Source: Planctomycetota bacterium
GTDB taxonomy: Bacteria; Planctomycetota; JAJSAM01; JAJVHW01
Length of the DNA stretch: 64,000 nucleotides
Assembly (NCBI GenBank): GCA_024280885.1
Contig: JAJRPF010000042.1
Coordinates: forward strand, 1 to 64,000
Direction: 5' to 3'
Below, piece by piece: positions 1 to 8,831 of the stretch; the stretch's first letter is position 1; each line of letters begins with the position of its first letter. Position numbers and translations under genes: made by a program. The notes beneath the pieces are model-generated. The model worked only from the letters and a program-made list of their open reading frames with translations, ran no database searches and was not told where the DNA came from.

Positions 1-376
1 AGTGTTGCCCCGCATCGGATCGTGACCTCGATGTGGAAGTTGGCGCGTCGCATAGGCGGGTTTCGCAGGCGGATTCCACTCCCTGCACCTCACCGCGACT
101 GTCACGCCGTGAGCGGAGCTCACGACGCGCCACTCGCGGCGTTGTGTTTGTGGTGCCTCCGGCACCACGCTCGCTCGCGCTCGCATGTTCGGCTTCCGTC
201 GCGGCTCCGGCTGCTTCAACCGGGGCCACGCTCGGCGAGTGTTGCCCCGCATCGGATCGTGACCTCGATGTGGAAGTTGGCGCGTCGCATAGGCGGGTTT
301 CGCAGGCGGATTCCACTCCCTGCACCTCACCGCGACTGTCACGCCGTGAGCGGAGCTCACGACGCGCCACTCGCTC
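1..376 (-). repeat. R1 repeat array A (tandem, cut by left edge)
   Basis: Two tandem R1 units with a period of 237 bp: positions 1-137 recur identically at 238-374. The array reads in reverse orientation relative to the R1 copies at 2.1 and 17.1 kb, so its conserved terminal end (which reads CGCAACA in forward orientation) points left, off the window. It contains the R1 internal hairpin at 150-168 (8-bp stem, triloop TCC on this strand). Reading frames across it are GC-rich shadows with no protein-like character. A gene 3' end would be expected just left of position 1 if the rule seen at the other arrays holds. Confidence 0.85.
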
Positions 377-608
377 TCCCTTCGCACGCCAACCGGGTGC
401 TATCGGGGTGCTGCCCCGCATCGCGACTCAGGCCATACCCGGTCTGCTTTCGCGCCTTTTGAGCCTGCTAGTCGCGCGATCTGCGCCGTTCGTGGCAAGT
501 TGGGCGGGTCGGGGAGCGGTCGGACGTACCGCGGAGAGACCGTTCTCGGCACTGTTCTCTCGGGCCATCGGCAACGCGTACACTCAGTTGGCAGGAAGCC
601 TGCATCAC

Positions 609-1091
609 GTGCCGCGCCAGCCCCGACAGAACCTCGCCCCAGACTCTCCCGGTGGCCCGTCGGGCCTTTCTACCGGCGGCGGGGATGCCGTGGCCGTGGG
701 GCCCAAGCGATGGGCTCTGCTCGTGCTCGGCACGGCTTTCACCGCTCTCGGAGCGCTGGGAGCGGTCCTCCCCATCCTGCCGACGACGCCCTTCTTGCTT
801 CTGGCGGCGGCGTGCTTCGCGCGCTCGTCACCCGCGATCTATCGACGTCTGTTATCGAATCGCGTCTTCGGACATCACATACGTCGGTGGCAGCGCGAGC
901 GGACGGTGACGCGCGCCGCGAAGCTGAAGGGTGGAGCCCTTCTGGTCACGACAATGGCTCTCTCGCTCACCCTGCTCTCTGATCCATGGCTGCGCTGGTC
1001 GCTCGGCGCAGCCGGGCTCGTCGGGTTGGGCATCCTCGCGTACCTACCCGGCCCGGCTGATGGCGACGTGATCGACCACAGCTCCGAGTAG
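609..1091 (+). CDS. DUF454 (YbaN-type) small inner-membrane protein
   Basis: 160 residues from GTG 609, preceded by AGGAAG about 12 nt upstream. In-frame GTGs at 690 and 696 are alternatives. The family is known only as small inner-membrane proteins of unknown function. The diagnostic segment is at residues 51-75 (GAVLPILPTTPF, then LLLAAACFARSSP), followed by a basic cytoplasmic stretch (about 79-107) and two more hydrophobic helices (about 109-123 and 131-147). The open frame extends upstream into repeat DNA to position 33, but that part is low-complexity and has no family resemblance, so the short start is preferred. Function cannot be inferred from context, because the gene stands alone between a repeat array and a convergent carbonic anhydrase gene. 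Confidence 0.8.
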   Translation: MPRQPRQNLAPDSPGGPSGLSTGGGDAVAVGPKRWALLVLGTAFTALGALGAVLPILPTTPFLLLAAACFARSSPAIYRRLLSNRVFGHHIRRWQRERTVTRAAKLKGGALLVTTMALSLTLLSDPWLRWSLGAAGLVGLGILAYLPGPADGDVIDHSSE

Positions 1092-1147
1092 CCTCGCGCC
1101 GCGATCGGCGACCCTTGGCCGACGGTCCCGAGCGAACGAGGCGGCCG

Positions 1148-1918
1148 CTATCGGATCAGATCGGCCTCGCGGTCGTTCAGCGGCTGCACGGGACGAGCGT
1201 TCTTGCCTGTGATCCCGTGCAACTTCGCGATCTGGGCACGGGATGCCTGCACTGGCGTCCGGAGCACGATCCAGTCCACGTTCTCGCTACACGGCGGAGT
1301 CGTGAGAGAACCCGAGTAGCGGTACGAGGCGTGGCTCTTCGGCAGGAGGTCGGAAACATCGACCTGGATGTCCGCGTGCTGCTCGGGCGGGCCCTCCACC
1401 CCGGGCAGCACTCCCCAGAACTTCGCGAGGAACGGGTTCTCCGCGCCCTCCTCCACCATCACTCCCAGGACCGCAAGTCCGCCGGCCGCATTGGCGTGTA
1501 CCAGATGGACCTCCATCGGAGCCTGCCGCCCGTCGATCGTGTGCTCGCTCGGCGTGTGAAAGTGGAACTGCTTCAACGCGAAAGTCTCCGCGTCGATGAC
1601 CATCCGGCTTCCGGGAGCGTAGTTGACCTGCACGGCGTGCCCGTTGTTAACGATCTCGAGCGGCGCGGCGCGGTAGCTCAGTTGCAACGGCGGCCCCGCT
1701 TCGGCGGTCGGGTCGCTCAGGTCAATCGGAGACTGGCGCCGACCGGTTCGCGCGAGCTCCCATTCGTCGCTGAGATCCCCCCAATGACTCGGGCCGGTCT
1801 CGCCCTCGTAGCTGAAGTGCGGCGCGTGATCGTCTCCCGGCGACTGGTGTTCGGCACTCTTGCAGCCGACAAGCGAGACGAGAACGGTCAGAGCAAGGCA
1901 CAGGCGGGTGCGGGTCAT
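1148..1918 (-). CDS. Alpha-class carbonic anhydrase, lipoprotein
   Basis: 256 residues. Alpha carbonic anhydrases interconvert CO2 and bicarbonate with a zinc ion held by three histidines. Here these are H119 and H121 (in FHFHTPSEH) and H138 (in MEVHLVH), by alignment with the family pattern. The signature region QSPIDL is at about 62-67 and the C-terminal SLTTPPCSE block is present. Residues 1-19 are a lipoprotein signal with lipobox LVGC (Cys19), so the enzyme should be anchored in the periplasm, as is usual for bacterial alpha enzymes. It is transcribed on its own, convergent with the DUF454 gene, and an R1 array lies upstream of its start. Nothing looks degenerate. Confidence 0.93.
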   Translation of the reverse strand: MTRTRLCLALTVLVSLVGCKSAEHQSPGDDHAPHFSYEGETGPSHWGDLSDEWELARTGRRQSPIDLSDPTAEAGPPLQLSYRAAPLEIVNNGHAVQVNYAPGSRMVIDAETFALKQFHFHTPSEHTIDGRQAPMEVHLVHANAAGGLAVLGVMVEEGAENPFLAKFWGVLPGVEGPPEQHADIQVDVSDLLPKSHASYRYSGSLTTPPCSENVDWIVLRTPVQASRAQIAKLHGITGKNARPVQPLNDREADLIR

Positions 1919-2111
1919 ATTGGGCCCTCACAAGTTGGGTTTGAAGAACGGGAGTCGCTCACAAGAAACTGTCGCGGACACTACGACGCCGCGCTTCCTC
2001 ATTCGATCAAAGCACCCGAATCGGAGAATCGTCGTCAGTTAGGATCAGGTACGACTGAGACGCCGCGAAGGACCACGCCAGACCCCGCTTTTTCGGCGCG
2101 AGACCGCGCGC
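1919..2111. other. Intergenic region, no gene seen
   Basis: About 190 bp between the carbonic anhydrase start and R1 array B. It must hold the carbonic anhydrase promoter, reading leftward, but I could not pick out a convincing -35/-10 pair. No protein-like frame. Confidence 0.4.
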
Positions 2112-2567
2112 ACGCGCGGTGAGGCGAAGAGAGCGGATTCCGCCTGCGAAACCCGAACTCGCGACGAGCTCACTCACGAGTCGTAGATCCGACCCGACGC
2201 GAGGCAACGACCTCCAGGCGCAGCCCCGGTTGAGCAGCCGGAGCCGTGACCAAAGCCGAACATGCGAGCGAAAGCGAGCGGGGTGCCGGAGGCGCCACAA
2301 ACGCAACAACGCGAGTGGCGCGTCGTGAGCTTCGCTCGCGGCGTGACACTCGCGGTGAGGCGAAGAGAGCGGATTCCGCCTGCGAAACCCGAACTCGCGA
2401 CGAGCTCACTCACGAGTCGTGGATCCGACCCGACGCGAGGCAACGATCTCCGAGCGCGGGCCCGGTTGAGCAGCCGGAGCCGCGACCGAAGCCGAACATG
2501 CGAGTGAAAGCGAGCGGGGAGCCGGAGGCGACCCCAACGCAACACAGCCCGCCATCGTCGCGCTCCG
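2112..2567 (+). repeat. R1 repeat array B (two tandem units)
   Basis: Two R1 units with a period of 236 bp: the same stretch beginning GAGGCGAAGA starts at 2121 and 2357. Each unit carries a GCGGATTCCGCCTGCGAAAC block, then a block around AAGCCGAACATGCGAG, then the internal hairpin with GGA triloop (first copy 2282-2296, stem GGTGCC/GGCGCC with one U-G pair). The unit ends in AACGCAACA. A larger hairpin with a TTC loop separates the two units. The array's terminal end abuts the hairpin at 2546-2584 that overlaps the stop codon of the methyltransferase gene. Confidence 0.85.
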
Positions 2568-2584
2568 CGCGACGCGGACGGGCT
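2546..2584. terminator. Gene-end hairpin with TCC triloop (rlmI 3' end)
   Basis: Imperfect 18-bp stem (arms 2546-2563 and 2567-2584, about 14 of 18 pairs) with loop TCC. Its right arm overlaps the stop codon of the leftward methyltransferase gene (2583-2585). No T-run follows. It probably acts as a terminator or RNA 3' end, and it is where R1 array B ends. Confidence 0.6.
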
Positions 2585-3743
2585 ACGCCACGCGGCAGAG
2601 CACCACGTTGAGGTAGCGGCCCTCTTGTGTGTCAGCGGCCACCGGGTGATCGGGAGGGGCGCCGTTGACTTCGAGGAAGCTGACGTGGCGGCCAGCTCGG
2701 TGGGCGGCACGGGAGAGCGCTTCCAGGAAGGCGGATTCGTCCACGAGGCCCGTGCACGAGCACGAGAGCACCAGGCCGTCCGGCGGGGCCTTCTCGAAGA
2801 CGAGTCGGTTGAGATCGGTGTAGTAGCCCAGTGCCCGACCGACCTCGCTGCGCTGGTGCGCCTGCTTGGCCGGGTCCACGATCATCAGCCCGTATGCGCC
2901 CTGTGTCGTCGTACGCAGGACCTCGAATGCGTCCTTGTGCACGAACGTGACGTCGTCGCCCAGGCCGTTCCTCTCGGCGTTCTGCCGGCCCGCTGCGACG
3001 GCTGCCTCGTCGAGATCGACGGCGACAACCTGGCTCGCCTTGCCGCGCGCCGCGTTGAGCGCGAAGCCGCCCGTGTAGCAGAAGAGATCCAGGACGCGCT
3101 TGCCCTTGGCGAGTTGGCGGATACGCAGCCGAGAGTCGCGCTGATCGAGGAAGAAGCCGGTCTTGTGGCCGGCGGCGCAATCGACATCGAACGTCAGGCC
3201 GTGTTCGTGAATGCGGGTACGCGCATCGCGCCCGGCGCCACCCGGGATCGGGAAGCCCTCGATCTTGGCGAGCTTCGGCTCGGCGGTGACGTGGACACAC
3301 CGCGTCCCGAGCGCCTTCGTGAGAGCATCGCGAATGACCGGGAAGTTCCGATAGATGCCGAGGCTCGACACCTGGCAGCTCAGAACGTCGCCATAGAGGT
3401 CCACGATCAGCCCCGGAAGGCGGTCGCCCTCGGCGTGAATGATCCGACACGCATCGGTCACGCGGTCGATTGCAAGCACCTCGCGCCGTAGCCGTAGCGC
3501 GCGCAGCGCCGTATCCTCGAACCAGGCGTCGTCGATCGCGGGTTCCTCGTCGCGCGTCAGTATCCGGAGCGCGATCTCGCTCTTCGGGTTCCAGAACGCC
3601 TGCCCGATGAAGCGGCCGTCGCGATCGATGACCCGGACAACCGTGCCGGCCTCGACGCCGCGTGCGTTGCGATCGACCATCTTGCGGAAGATTGCGGCGC
3701 CGCGCGGCGGGCTGCGGAGCTTGATCGTGGGAGGTGCGCGCAT
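2583..3743 (-). CDS. rlmI: Class I SAM-dependent 23S rRNA m5C methyltransferase, RlmI/RlmK type
   Basis: 386 residues, the usual length for RlmI (23S rRNA m5C1962 methyltransferase). An N-terminal PUA-like RNA-binding domain (about 5-70) is followed by the linker motif GHKTGFFLDQRDSR at 192-205. The SAM-binding loop is LDLFCYTGGFALNAARG (218-234) and the acidic motif is AVDLDE (241-246). Motif IV reads IVDPAK (288-293) where most relatives have DPP. The SCSC segment at 327-330 supplies the candidate catalytic cysteine. Upstream, the start codon lies only a few bases from the divergent-region edge of the ChaN gene, so the two may be co-transcribed. Relatives also include RlmL/K and other DUF1980-like methyltransferases, so the exact target base is inferred from family only. 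Confidence 0.88.
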   Translation of the reverse strand: MRAPPTIKLRSPPRGAAIFRKMVDRNARGVEAGTVVRVIDRDGRFIGQAFWNPKSEIALRILTRDEEPAIDDAWFEDTALRALRLRREVLAIDRVTDACRIIHAEGDRLPGLIVDLYGDVLSCQVSSLGIYRNFPVIRDALTKALGTRCVHVTAEPKLAKIEGFPIPGGAGRDARTRIHEHGLTFDVDCAAGHKTGFFLDQRDSRLRIRQLAKGKRVLDLFCYTGGFALNAARGKASQVVAVDLDEAAVAAGRQNAERNGLGDDVTFVHKDAFEVLRTTTQGAYGLMIVDPAKQAHQRSEVGRALGYYTDLNRLVFEKAPPDGLVLSCSCTGLVDESAFLEALSRAAHRAGRHVSFLEVNGAPPDHPVAADTQEGRYLNVVLCRVA

Positions 3744-3747
3744 CGGA

Positions 3748-4902
3748 CTATGGTGCCGTGTGGGGAGAGACCGCGGGAGCGGCGAATGTCAGCTCGAACG
3801 CGCGCGGCCGCCCGTTCCGAACAACGCGGATCAGCGTGGTCGTCCCGAACGGCATGCGATCGAGCGTGTAACGCAGGTCGGTCATGTCCGTGATCGGCGT
3901 CGCGCCGATGAATTTCAGCACGTCGCCGACCTCGATCCCCGCTCGCTCCGCGTTGCCGCCCTCCACGACGGCCTCGACCACGAAACCCTCGGGGCGCGGC
4001 TGGCCACCCAGTTGAACGCCCATGCGCGAGGGCGGGTCGGTCGCGATCGGCACGAGCTGAATGACCACGTCGCCGAGCTCGGGCGTCGAGGCGTCCTCGG
4101 CAGGGCCATCTCTGTCTTCGGTGCGTAGCACGACGACCAATCGGTTGGAGTCGGGTAGCCGCCGCGTGACGCGATCCGGGATGCCGTTGAAGCCTTGGAT
4201 ATGCATCGAACCGGCGATCACCAGCATCCGCGCGCCGGGCCCGGCGGCGGCGAGCGCGTCCGCCGCGGTCTCGGCCATGGTCTCGTCCCAGACTGTCATC
4301 GCCTCGTACATGGCCTCGATGCGCTCTGCTGGCATCGGATGGGCATCGCTCTGGAAGAAGGGCATCAGGCGGGCGCGGTGGCCGGCGACATCGAGCTGGA
4401 TCTCGTCGGCGATCTGCGAACGCTGCTCCGGGGTCAGCGAGTCGAGCCCCTCGCGCCCGACCTGCCGGGAGATGTCCTTCTCGACGTTGAGCGCGACGAT
4501 ACGCACGCCGTTGTCGCGGCAATAGCGCCACAGCGGCGCATAGAACGTGTGGTCGTACTGCCACCGTGTGAAGTACTCGGTGCGGCGGAGCATCTCGATC
4601 TCGTTGATCCGCCCGGCGACGTAATCATCGAGGTGTGCCTGGAAGGGACGCTGAAACATCTCCATTCCAAGAAGCGCGGGGACACCATTGACCCGGGCCG
4701 ACTCCGCGACCGCCCGCAGCAGTTCGAGTTGATGCACGTGATGCGCTACGTCGTCGTGAAACTCCGCGGCATAGACGATGTCCACGGAACGGGCGGCCAC
4801 GAGATCGTCCAGCGGGCCGGTGCGGGTAGTGGATCGGCAACCGGTCGCGGCGGCGATCGCGAGGAGGCCGCACGCGAGGAGCGAGGCAGGGCGAGTACGC
4901 AT
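3748..4902 (-). CDS. ChaN-family lipoprotein with C-terminal PDZ domain
   Basis: 384 residues from ATG 4902, chosen because it begins a clean lipoprotein signal (lipobox AATGC, Cys22). A longer open frame to 5037 would lack this. The first domain is the ChaN/DUF399 haem-binding-uptake fold. Its AAEFHDDVAHHVHQ stretch (45-58) corresponds to the family GExH...H motif, followed by the LGMEMFQR segment (78-85) and the YDH-type helix. The last ~95 residues are a PDZ domain with the usual GNAERAGIEVGDVL core. ChaN proteins are known from iron and haem settings, but their reaction is not firmly established. The PDZ fusion suggests peptide-terminus binding at the membrane. It lies 4 bp upstream of rlmI on the same strand and diverges from the HEAT-repeat gene. 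Confidence 0.85.
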   Translation of the reverse strand: MRTRPASLLACGLLAIAAATGCRSTTRTGPLDDLVAARSVDIVYAAEFHDDVAHHVHQLELLRAVAESARVNGVPALLGMEMFQRPFQAHLDDYVAGRINEIEMLRRTEYFTRWQYDHTFYAPLWRYCRDNGVRIVALNVEKDISRQVGREGLDSLTPEQRSQIADEIQLDVAGHRARLMPFFQSDAHPMPAERIEAMYEAMTVWDETMAETAADALAAAGPGARMLVIAGSMHIQGFNGIPDRVTRRLPDSNRLVVVLRTEDRDGPAEDASTPELGDVVIQLVPIATDPPSRMGVQLGGQPRPEGFVVEAVVEGGNAERAGIEVGDVLKFIGATPITDMTDLRYTLDRMPFGTTTLIRVVRNGRPRAFELTFAAPAVSPHTAP

Positions 4903-5024
4903 CGAGGCACTCTGGCCCACTCCAGGCGTCGCCACTCGTGAATTCCGCGCTCGTTGACACCGCGGCGAGGGCGTGTAGCGTCGAAACTTGGTCGGGGGAT
5001 CCCAGATCAAGGAGACGACCACGG

Positions 5025-6167
5025 ATGAGCAAGACACGACTCATGGCCGCGGTACTCGTGGCGACGCTGGGGGCGGCGCTCGCACACGACACTGCAGAGG
5101 CTTGTGACCGCGCCGAGGAGTATCGCGCCCGACGCGCGGCAATTGCCCAATTGGAAGACAGAGAGGCGCCCGAACTCGCACGCGCGCACTATATGCTCGG
5201 CCTGTGGGCCGACGAGAACGGCCTGCAAGCCGACGCTCGCTCGTCGTTCCAGAAGGCGCTCGAATACGACACGGATCACGAGGGCGCCCGCGGCGAGTTG
5301 GGGCAGGTTCGCCACGGCGACCGCTGGCTCTCGCACACGGAATCGATGGAGGCCAAGGGCCTCGTCCTGCGAAGCGGCACCTGGATCCTGCGCGAGGAAG
5401 CCGCGATCTTGGATCTGCCGAAGGAGCAGCGCGAGTTGCGCCGACAGGGACAGGCGAAGGTGCGCAAGCTACTCGGCATGTATGCGAAGGGCACCGAGCG
5501 CGCCCGGAAGTTTGCCCGAGCGTCGCTCGACACTGTGGCCGACGAGCACAAACTCGAGCCGATGGCGTTTGCGCTGCGCTCGCGCAACGAGGCGGTGCGC
5601 ACGTTGGCGGCTGAAGAACTCGGCAAGCTCAACAATCGGCGCTCGTTGCGACCGCTTCTCCATCGCGCAGTCTTCGACCCGTCCGAGGGTGTCCGCCACG
5701 CGGCCATCGACGCGGCCAAGTCGATCGGCGACGCGAACTTGATTGCACCGCTCGTCGGGGCGCTCGGCTCCGACGACGGCAAGGTCCGCATGAACGCGGC
5801 GCGCGCGATCGCACGCGCTGGCGATCCACGCGGCGTGCGCTACCTCGTCTACCGCTTCGAGGCCCGCGGCGGCGGCGGTGGGCGCGCGTACTCGATGTTC
5901 GCGAACCAGTTGACGTTCATTCAGGACTTCGACGTCGAGGTTGCCCAGACGGCGTTCATCGCCGACCCGATCCCTGGAGTCATCCAGGAAGGCGTCGTCC
6001 TGGACGTGAAGGTCGTTGCCACGCAACAGACCAGCTACTTCGTCGAGCGCGAGATCGTGCACGGCGCCCTGCAACGCCTGACGGGTGCGAACGACGTCGA
6101 GAACAAGGACGGCGCCTGGGCCGCCTGGTTCAAGGAGCACGGCGACGAGTTGACCGCAGCCCGGTAA
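5025..6167 (+). CDS. Secreted HEAT-repeat protein
   Basis: 380 residues. ATG 5025 is preceded by AAGGAGA (5009-5015), which decides the start. Residues 1-27 look like a Sec signal peptide (hydrophobic AAVLVATLGAALA). Next comes a TPR-like helical hairpin region (about 45-85, LGLWADENGL...SSFQKALEYD). Three HEAT-like repeats follow at about 185-290 (LAAEELGKLNNRRSLRPLLHR and VRHAAIDAAKSIG). A glycine run (GGGGG) and a C-terminal domain with no recognised family follow. HEAT repeats usually mediate protein-protein contacts, so I infer a periplasmic scaffold rather than an enzyme. The gene diverges from the ChaN gene and converges on dapF, with a long hairpin between. Confidence 0.8.
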   Translation: MSKTRLMAAVLVATLGAALAHDTAEACDRAEEYRARRAAIAQLEDREAPELARAHYMLGLWADENGLQADARSSFQKALEYDTDHEGARGELGQVRHGDRWLSHTESMEAKGLVLRSGTWILREEAAILDLPKEQRELRRQGQAKVRKLLGMYAKGTERARKFARASLDTVADEHKLEPMAFALRSRNEAVRTLAAEELGKLNNRRSLRPLLHRAVFDPSEGVRHAAIDAAKSIGDANLIAPLVGALGSDDGKVRMNAARAIARAGDPRGVRYLVYRFEARGGGGGRAYSMFANQLTFIQDFDVEVAQTAFIADPIPGVIQEGVVLDVKVVATQQTSYFVEREIVHGALQRLTGANDVENKDGAWAAWFKEHGDELTAAR

Positions 6168-6252
6168 CGGCGCGGTTGCGATCAGCGCGGGGCGATGCCG
6201 TTGAGGTGTCGCCCCGTGTTCGTGGACAGAGACAGCTCGGCGCAGAGCGTTC

Positions 6253-6355
6253 AGACCGGGTCGGCCTTTGGGCCTTATAGCCTCAACGCCTCCGTCACGG
6301 CCTGACCACCCCATTCGACCGTTGAGGCTATGAGGCCCAAAGGCCGACCCGGTCT
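6253..6355. terminator. 36-bp inverted repeat between convergent genes
   Basis: Arms at 6253-6288 and 6320-6355 pair over 35 of 36 positions, and the exception is a G-T wobble. The 31-nt loop contains the only unpaired sequence. It lies between the 3' ends of the HEAT gene and dapF, so a bidirectional terminator is the simplest role. The stem is much longer than a normal terminator, however, and no T-run follows either arm. Confidence 0.75.
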
Positions 6356-6424
6356 TGGAGGAGGCGAGGGGCGACTATTCGACACGGTTCCGATGGGAGC
6401 CGCGTCAATCGCGATCGACCGCTC

Positions 6425-7270
6425 TCAATCGCGAACGTTCGCGATTTCGCCGGTGAAGACCTCGACGGCCGGGCCGGTCATGTAGACCGGGTCGTTCGCG
6501 CCGCCCGCCCAATCGATGCGGAGGTCACCGCCGGTCAGGTGGACCGTGACGGCGTTGTCCAGTAGACCGTTCAGTTGCCCGGCGACGGCCACCGCGCAGG
6601 CGCCTGTGCCGCAGGCGAACGTCTCGCCCGAACCGCGCTCCCACGTGCGCTGGATGACCTCGTCGCGCGCCACGACCTGCACGAATTCGACGTTCGTGCG
6701 GTTTGGGAAGATCGGTAGTTCCTCGATCGCCCGCCCCCAACGCTCTACGGCGTGCGCCGCGACGTCCGCGACGAACGTGACGCAATGCGGATTGCCCATC
6801 GAGAGGCACGTGACGATCAGGCTGTGATCCTGGACGAAGAGTTGCTCGCCGACCGCGTCGCCCTCTGGTCCCTCCATCGGGATCTCCGCGCGCTCGAGAA
6901 CGGGCGGCCCCATGTCCACGCGCACACCGACGAGCTCGCCGTCCTCGACGACGAGATCGCAGGTCTTGATCCCGGCATCGGTCTCGACGTGGATCGTCGG
7001 CGCGACCACCGCCAAGTGCTCGTGAGCGTAGCGCGCGACACAGCGAACGCCGTTGCCGCACATCTCTCCGCGACTCCCGTCGGCGTTGTACATCTCCATG
7101 CGCACGTCGGCGATGTCGGACCGGCAGATGAGGATCAGCCCGTCGCTGCCCACGCCGAAACGCCGGTCACTGACGCGCCGTGCGAGAGCCGACGCATCGT
7201 CGACCGTCTCCTCGAAGCAATCGACGTACACGTAGTCGTTGCCGAGGCCTTCCATCTTGGTGAAGCGCAT
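6425..7270 (-). CDS. dapF: Diaminopimelate epimerase
   Basis: 281 residues, full length. DapF interconverts LL- and meso-diaminopimelate in lysine and peptidoglycan synthesis by a two-cysteine acid/base mechanism. Both cysteines are present in their motifs: C71 in GEMCGNGVRC and C220 in GETFACGTGACA. The N-terminal MEGLGNDYVYVD and the NPHCVTFV segment are typical. It is 74 bp downstream of the beta-CASP nuclease and in line with lysC at the head of the same minus-strand cluster, so both ends of this operon belong to the aspartate/DAP route. No pseudogene signs. Its 3' end faces the long inverted repeat. Confidence 0.97.
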   Translation of the reverse strand: MRFTKMEGLGNDYVYVDCFEETVDDASALARRVSDRRFGVGSDGLILICRSDIADVRMEMYNADGSRGEMCGNGVRCVARYAHEHLAVVAPTIHVETDAGIKTCDLVVEDGELVGVRVDMGPPVLERAEIPMEGPEGDAVGEQLFVQDHSLIVTCLSMGNPHCVTFVADVAAHAVERWGRAIEELPIFPNRTNVEFVQVVARDEVIQRTWERGSGETFACGTGACAVAVAGQLNGLLDNAVTVHLTGGDLRIDWAGGANDPVYMTGPAVEVFTGEIANVRD

Positions 7271-7344
7271 GGCCGGGAGCGTAGCGACCCCGCATCACAC
7301 GTCGCTGAAATGACGACGCGAATTCGCCTTCACAGCGCGCCACG

Positions 7345-8829
7345 TCAGAGCAGCCGCTTCCAGTCGCCCGGCGCCGGGCCGGTGGCACCGAGAATGCCGT
7401 GCTCGTGGAACCAGCTCTGGAGCGCGGCGATGCGGTCGGTGTCGCCGTGCACGAGGAAGATGCCCTCGGGGGTCTTCTCGAGCGACTGCGCGTAGCGGAG
7501 CAAGCCGTTACGGTCGGCGTGGGCGGAGAGTCCGTTGATCTTGCGGATCTCGGCTTCGATGCGGACCTTCTGGCCGTAGATCTTCACATCGCGGCGCTTC
7601 TCGAGGATGCGGCGGCCCATCGTGTTCATCGCCTGGTACCCCACGAAGAGCACGATGCTGCGGGGGTCGGTCGCGTGGTTCTTCAGGTGGTGGAGGATGC
7701 GGCCCGCCTCGCACATCCCGGACGCGGAGATGATCACCGCGGAGCCGTCGAGGTGATTGAGCGCCTTGCTCTCGTCGGCGCCCCCGACAAACGACGTCCG
7801 CGCGCTCCTGAAGAGCGGGCCGCAGCACGTGAGGAACTCGTGCGCCTCCTTGTCGTAGAGGTCGCGATGCCTGCGAAAGACCTCCGTCGCGCGCGTGGCC
7901 ATCGGGCTGTCCACGTAGATCGGGATATCCGGGATCCGCCGGTCGTAGCGCAACTTGTGCAGCAGATAGAGCACGAGCTGCGTGCGGCCGACCGCGAACG
8001 CCGGGATGATCAGCTTCCCCCCGCGCTTGACGGCCGTGTTGACCGCGTCCTCGAGCTTCGCCAGCAGGTCGCCTGTGTCCTCGTGATCGCGATTGCCGTA
8101 CGTGGACTCGGTCATGTACCAGTCCACGGATCCGAGCGGCTCCGGGTCGCGCAAGATCGGCACGTCGCGGCGTCCGAGATCCCCCGTGAAGCCGACCGTC
8201 GTCTCGCGCCCGTCCGCCCGGAACGTCAGGTGAACGGCGGCGGACCCGAGGATGTGGCCGGCATCGACGAAGCGCGCCTCGACGCCATCGAACGCCTCGA
8301 ATGACGTCCCATACGGCACGCCCTTCACGAGCTGGAGTGCGCGCTTCGCGTCCGCCGTCGTGAAGAGCGGTTCCTTCGGCTTGCCGCGCCCGTGGTTGCG
8401 ACGGTTGACGCGATCGGTATCCGACTCCTGGATGTGCGCCGCGTCGAGCAACATGATCGGGAGGAGATCGGCCGTGCCCTCCGTGCACCACACGGGACCG
8501 CGGAAACCGCGCTTCACCAAATTGGGCAGCGAGCCACAGTGGTCGATGTGCCCGTGGCTCAGGATCACGGCGCGCACCCGCGCGGGGTCCACGGGAAGGT
8601 CGCGGTTCCAGGCCTCGGCCTCGGCACGATGGCCCTGATACATCCCGCACTCGAGGACCAGATCGCCCTTCGGTGTGCGAAAGCGGTGCAGCGAACCTGT
8701 CGTCGTCTGCGCGGCGCCCAGGAAGCGCAGCGTGACGAGGCCCTTCTCGTCCGGCAACTCGATCGGGATGTTCCGCGGAACGCGCCCCGTGGTGTTCTTG
8801 TGTGGGTCGCTCTGCTTCCGCTTCGACAT
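7345..8829 (-). CDS. Beta-CASP metallo-beta-lactamase RNA nuclease
   Basis: 494 residues from ATG 8829, which has GAGGGG 7 nt upstream. A TTG two codons further up is less likely. The N-terminal metallo-beta-lactamase fold has the zinc motif HGHIDH (H92-H97), with further ligands in DAGHILGSAAV and SFTGD-type strands. The inserted beta-CASP domain and the C-terminal RMMBL segment (INGLSAHADR) place it with the CPSF-73/YSH1-like prokaryotic nucleases that cut or trim RNA. It starts 2 nt after the rnhC stop codon, indicating translational coupling. Partnership with an RNA:DNA-hybrid nuclease suggests nucleic-acid processing, but the substrate is unknown. Confidence 0.9.
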   Translation of the reverse strand: MSKRKQSDPHKNTTGRVPRNIPIELPDEKGLVTLRFLGAAQTTTGSLHRFRTPKGDLVLECGMYQGHRAEAEAWNRDLPVDPARVRAVILSHGHIDHCGSLPNLVKRGFRGPVWCTEGTADLLPIMLLDAAHIQESDTDRVNRRNHGRGKPKEPLFTTADAKRALQLVKGVPYGTSFEAFDGVEARFVDAGHILGSAAVHLTFRADGRETTVGFTGDLGRRDVPILRDPEPLGSVDWYMTESTYGNRDHEDTGDLLAKLEDAVNTAVKRGGKLIIPAFAVGRTQLVLYLLHKLRYDRRIPDIPIYVDSPMATRATEVFRRHRDLYDKEAHEFLTCCGPLFRSARTSFVGGADESKALNHLDGSAVIISASGMCEAGRILHHLKNHATDPRSIVLFVGYQAMNTMGRRILEKRRDVKIYGQKVRIEAEIRKINGLSAHADRNGLLRYAQSLEKTPEGIFLVHGDTDRIAALQSWFHEHGILGATGPAPGDWKRLL

Positions 8830-8831
8830 GC

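Noticed and set aside
22-909. Several overlapping Arg/Ser-rich open frames across the first repeat array, and similar ones at 2.0-2.6, 16.8-17.6 and 28.6-29.7 kb
   Set aside because: They follow the R1 repeat exactly, occur in several frames on both strands, and have no family resemblance. GC-rich repeat DNA lacks stop codons by chance.
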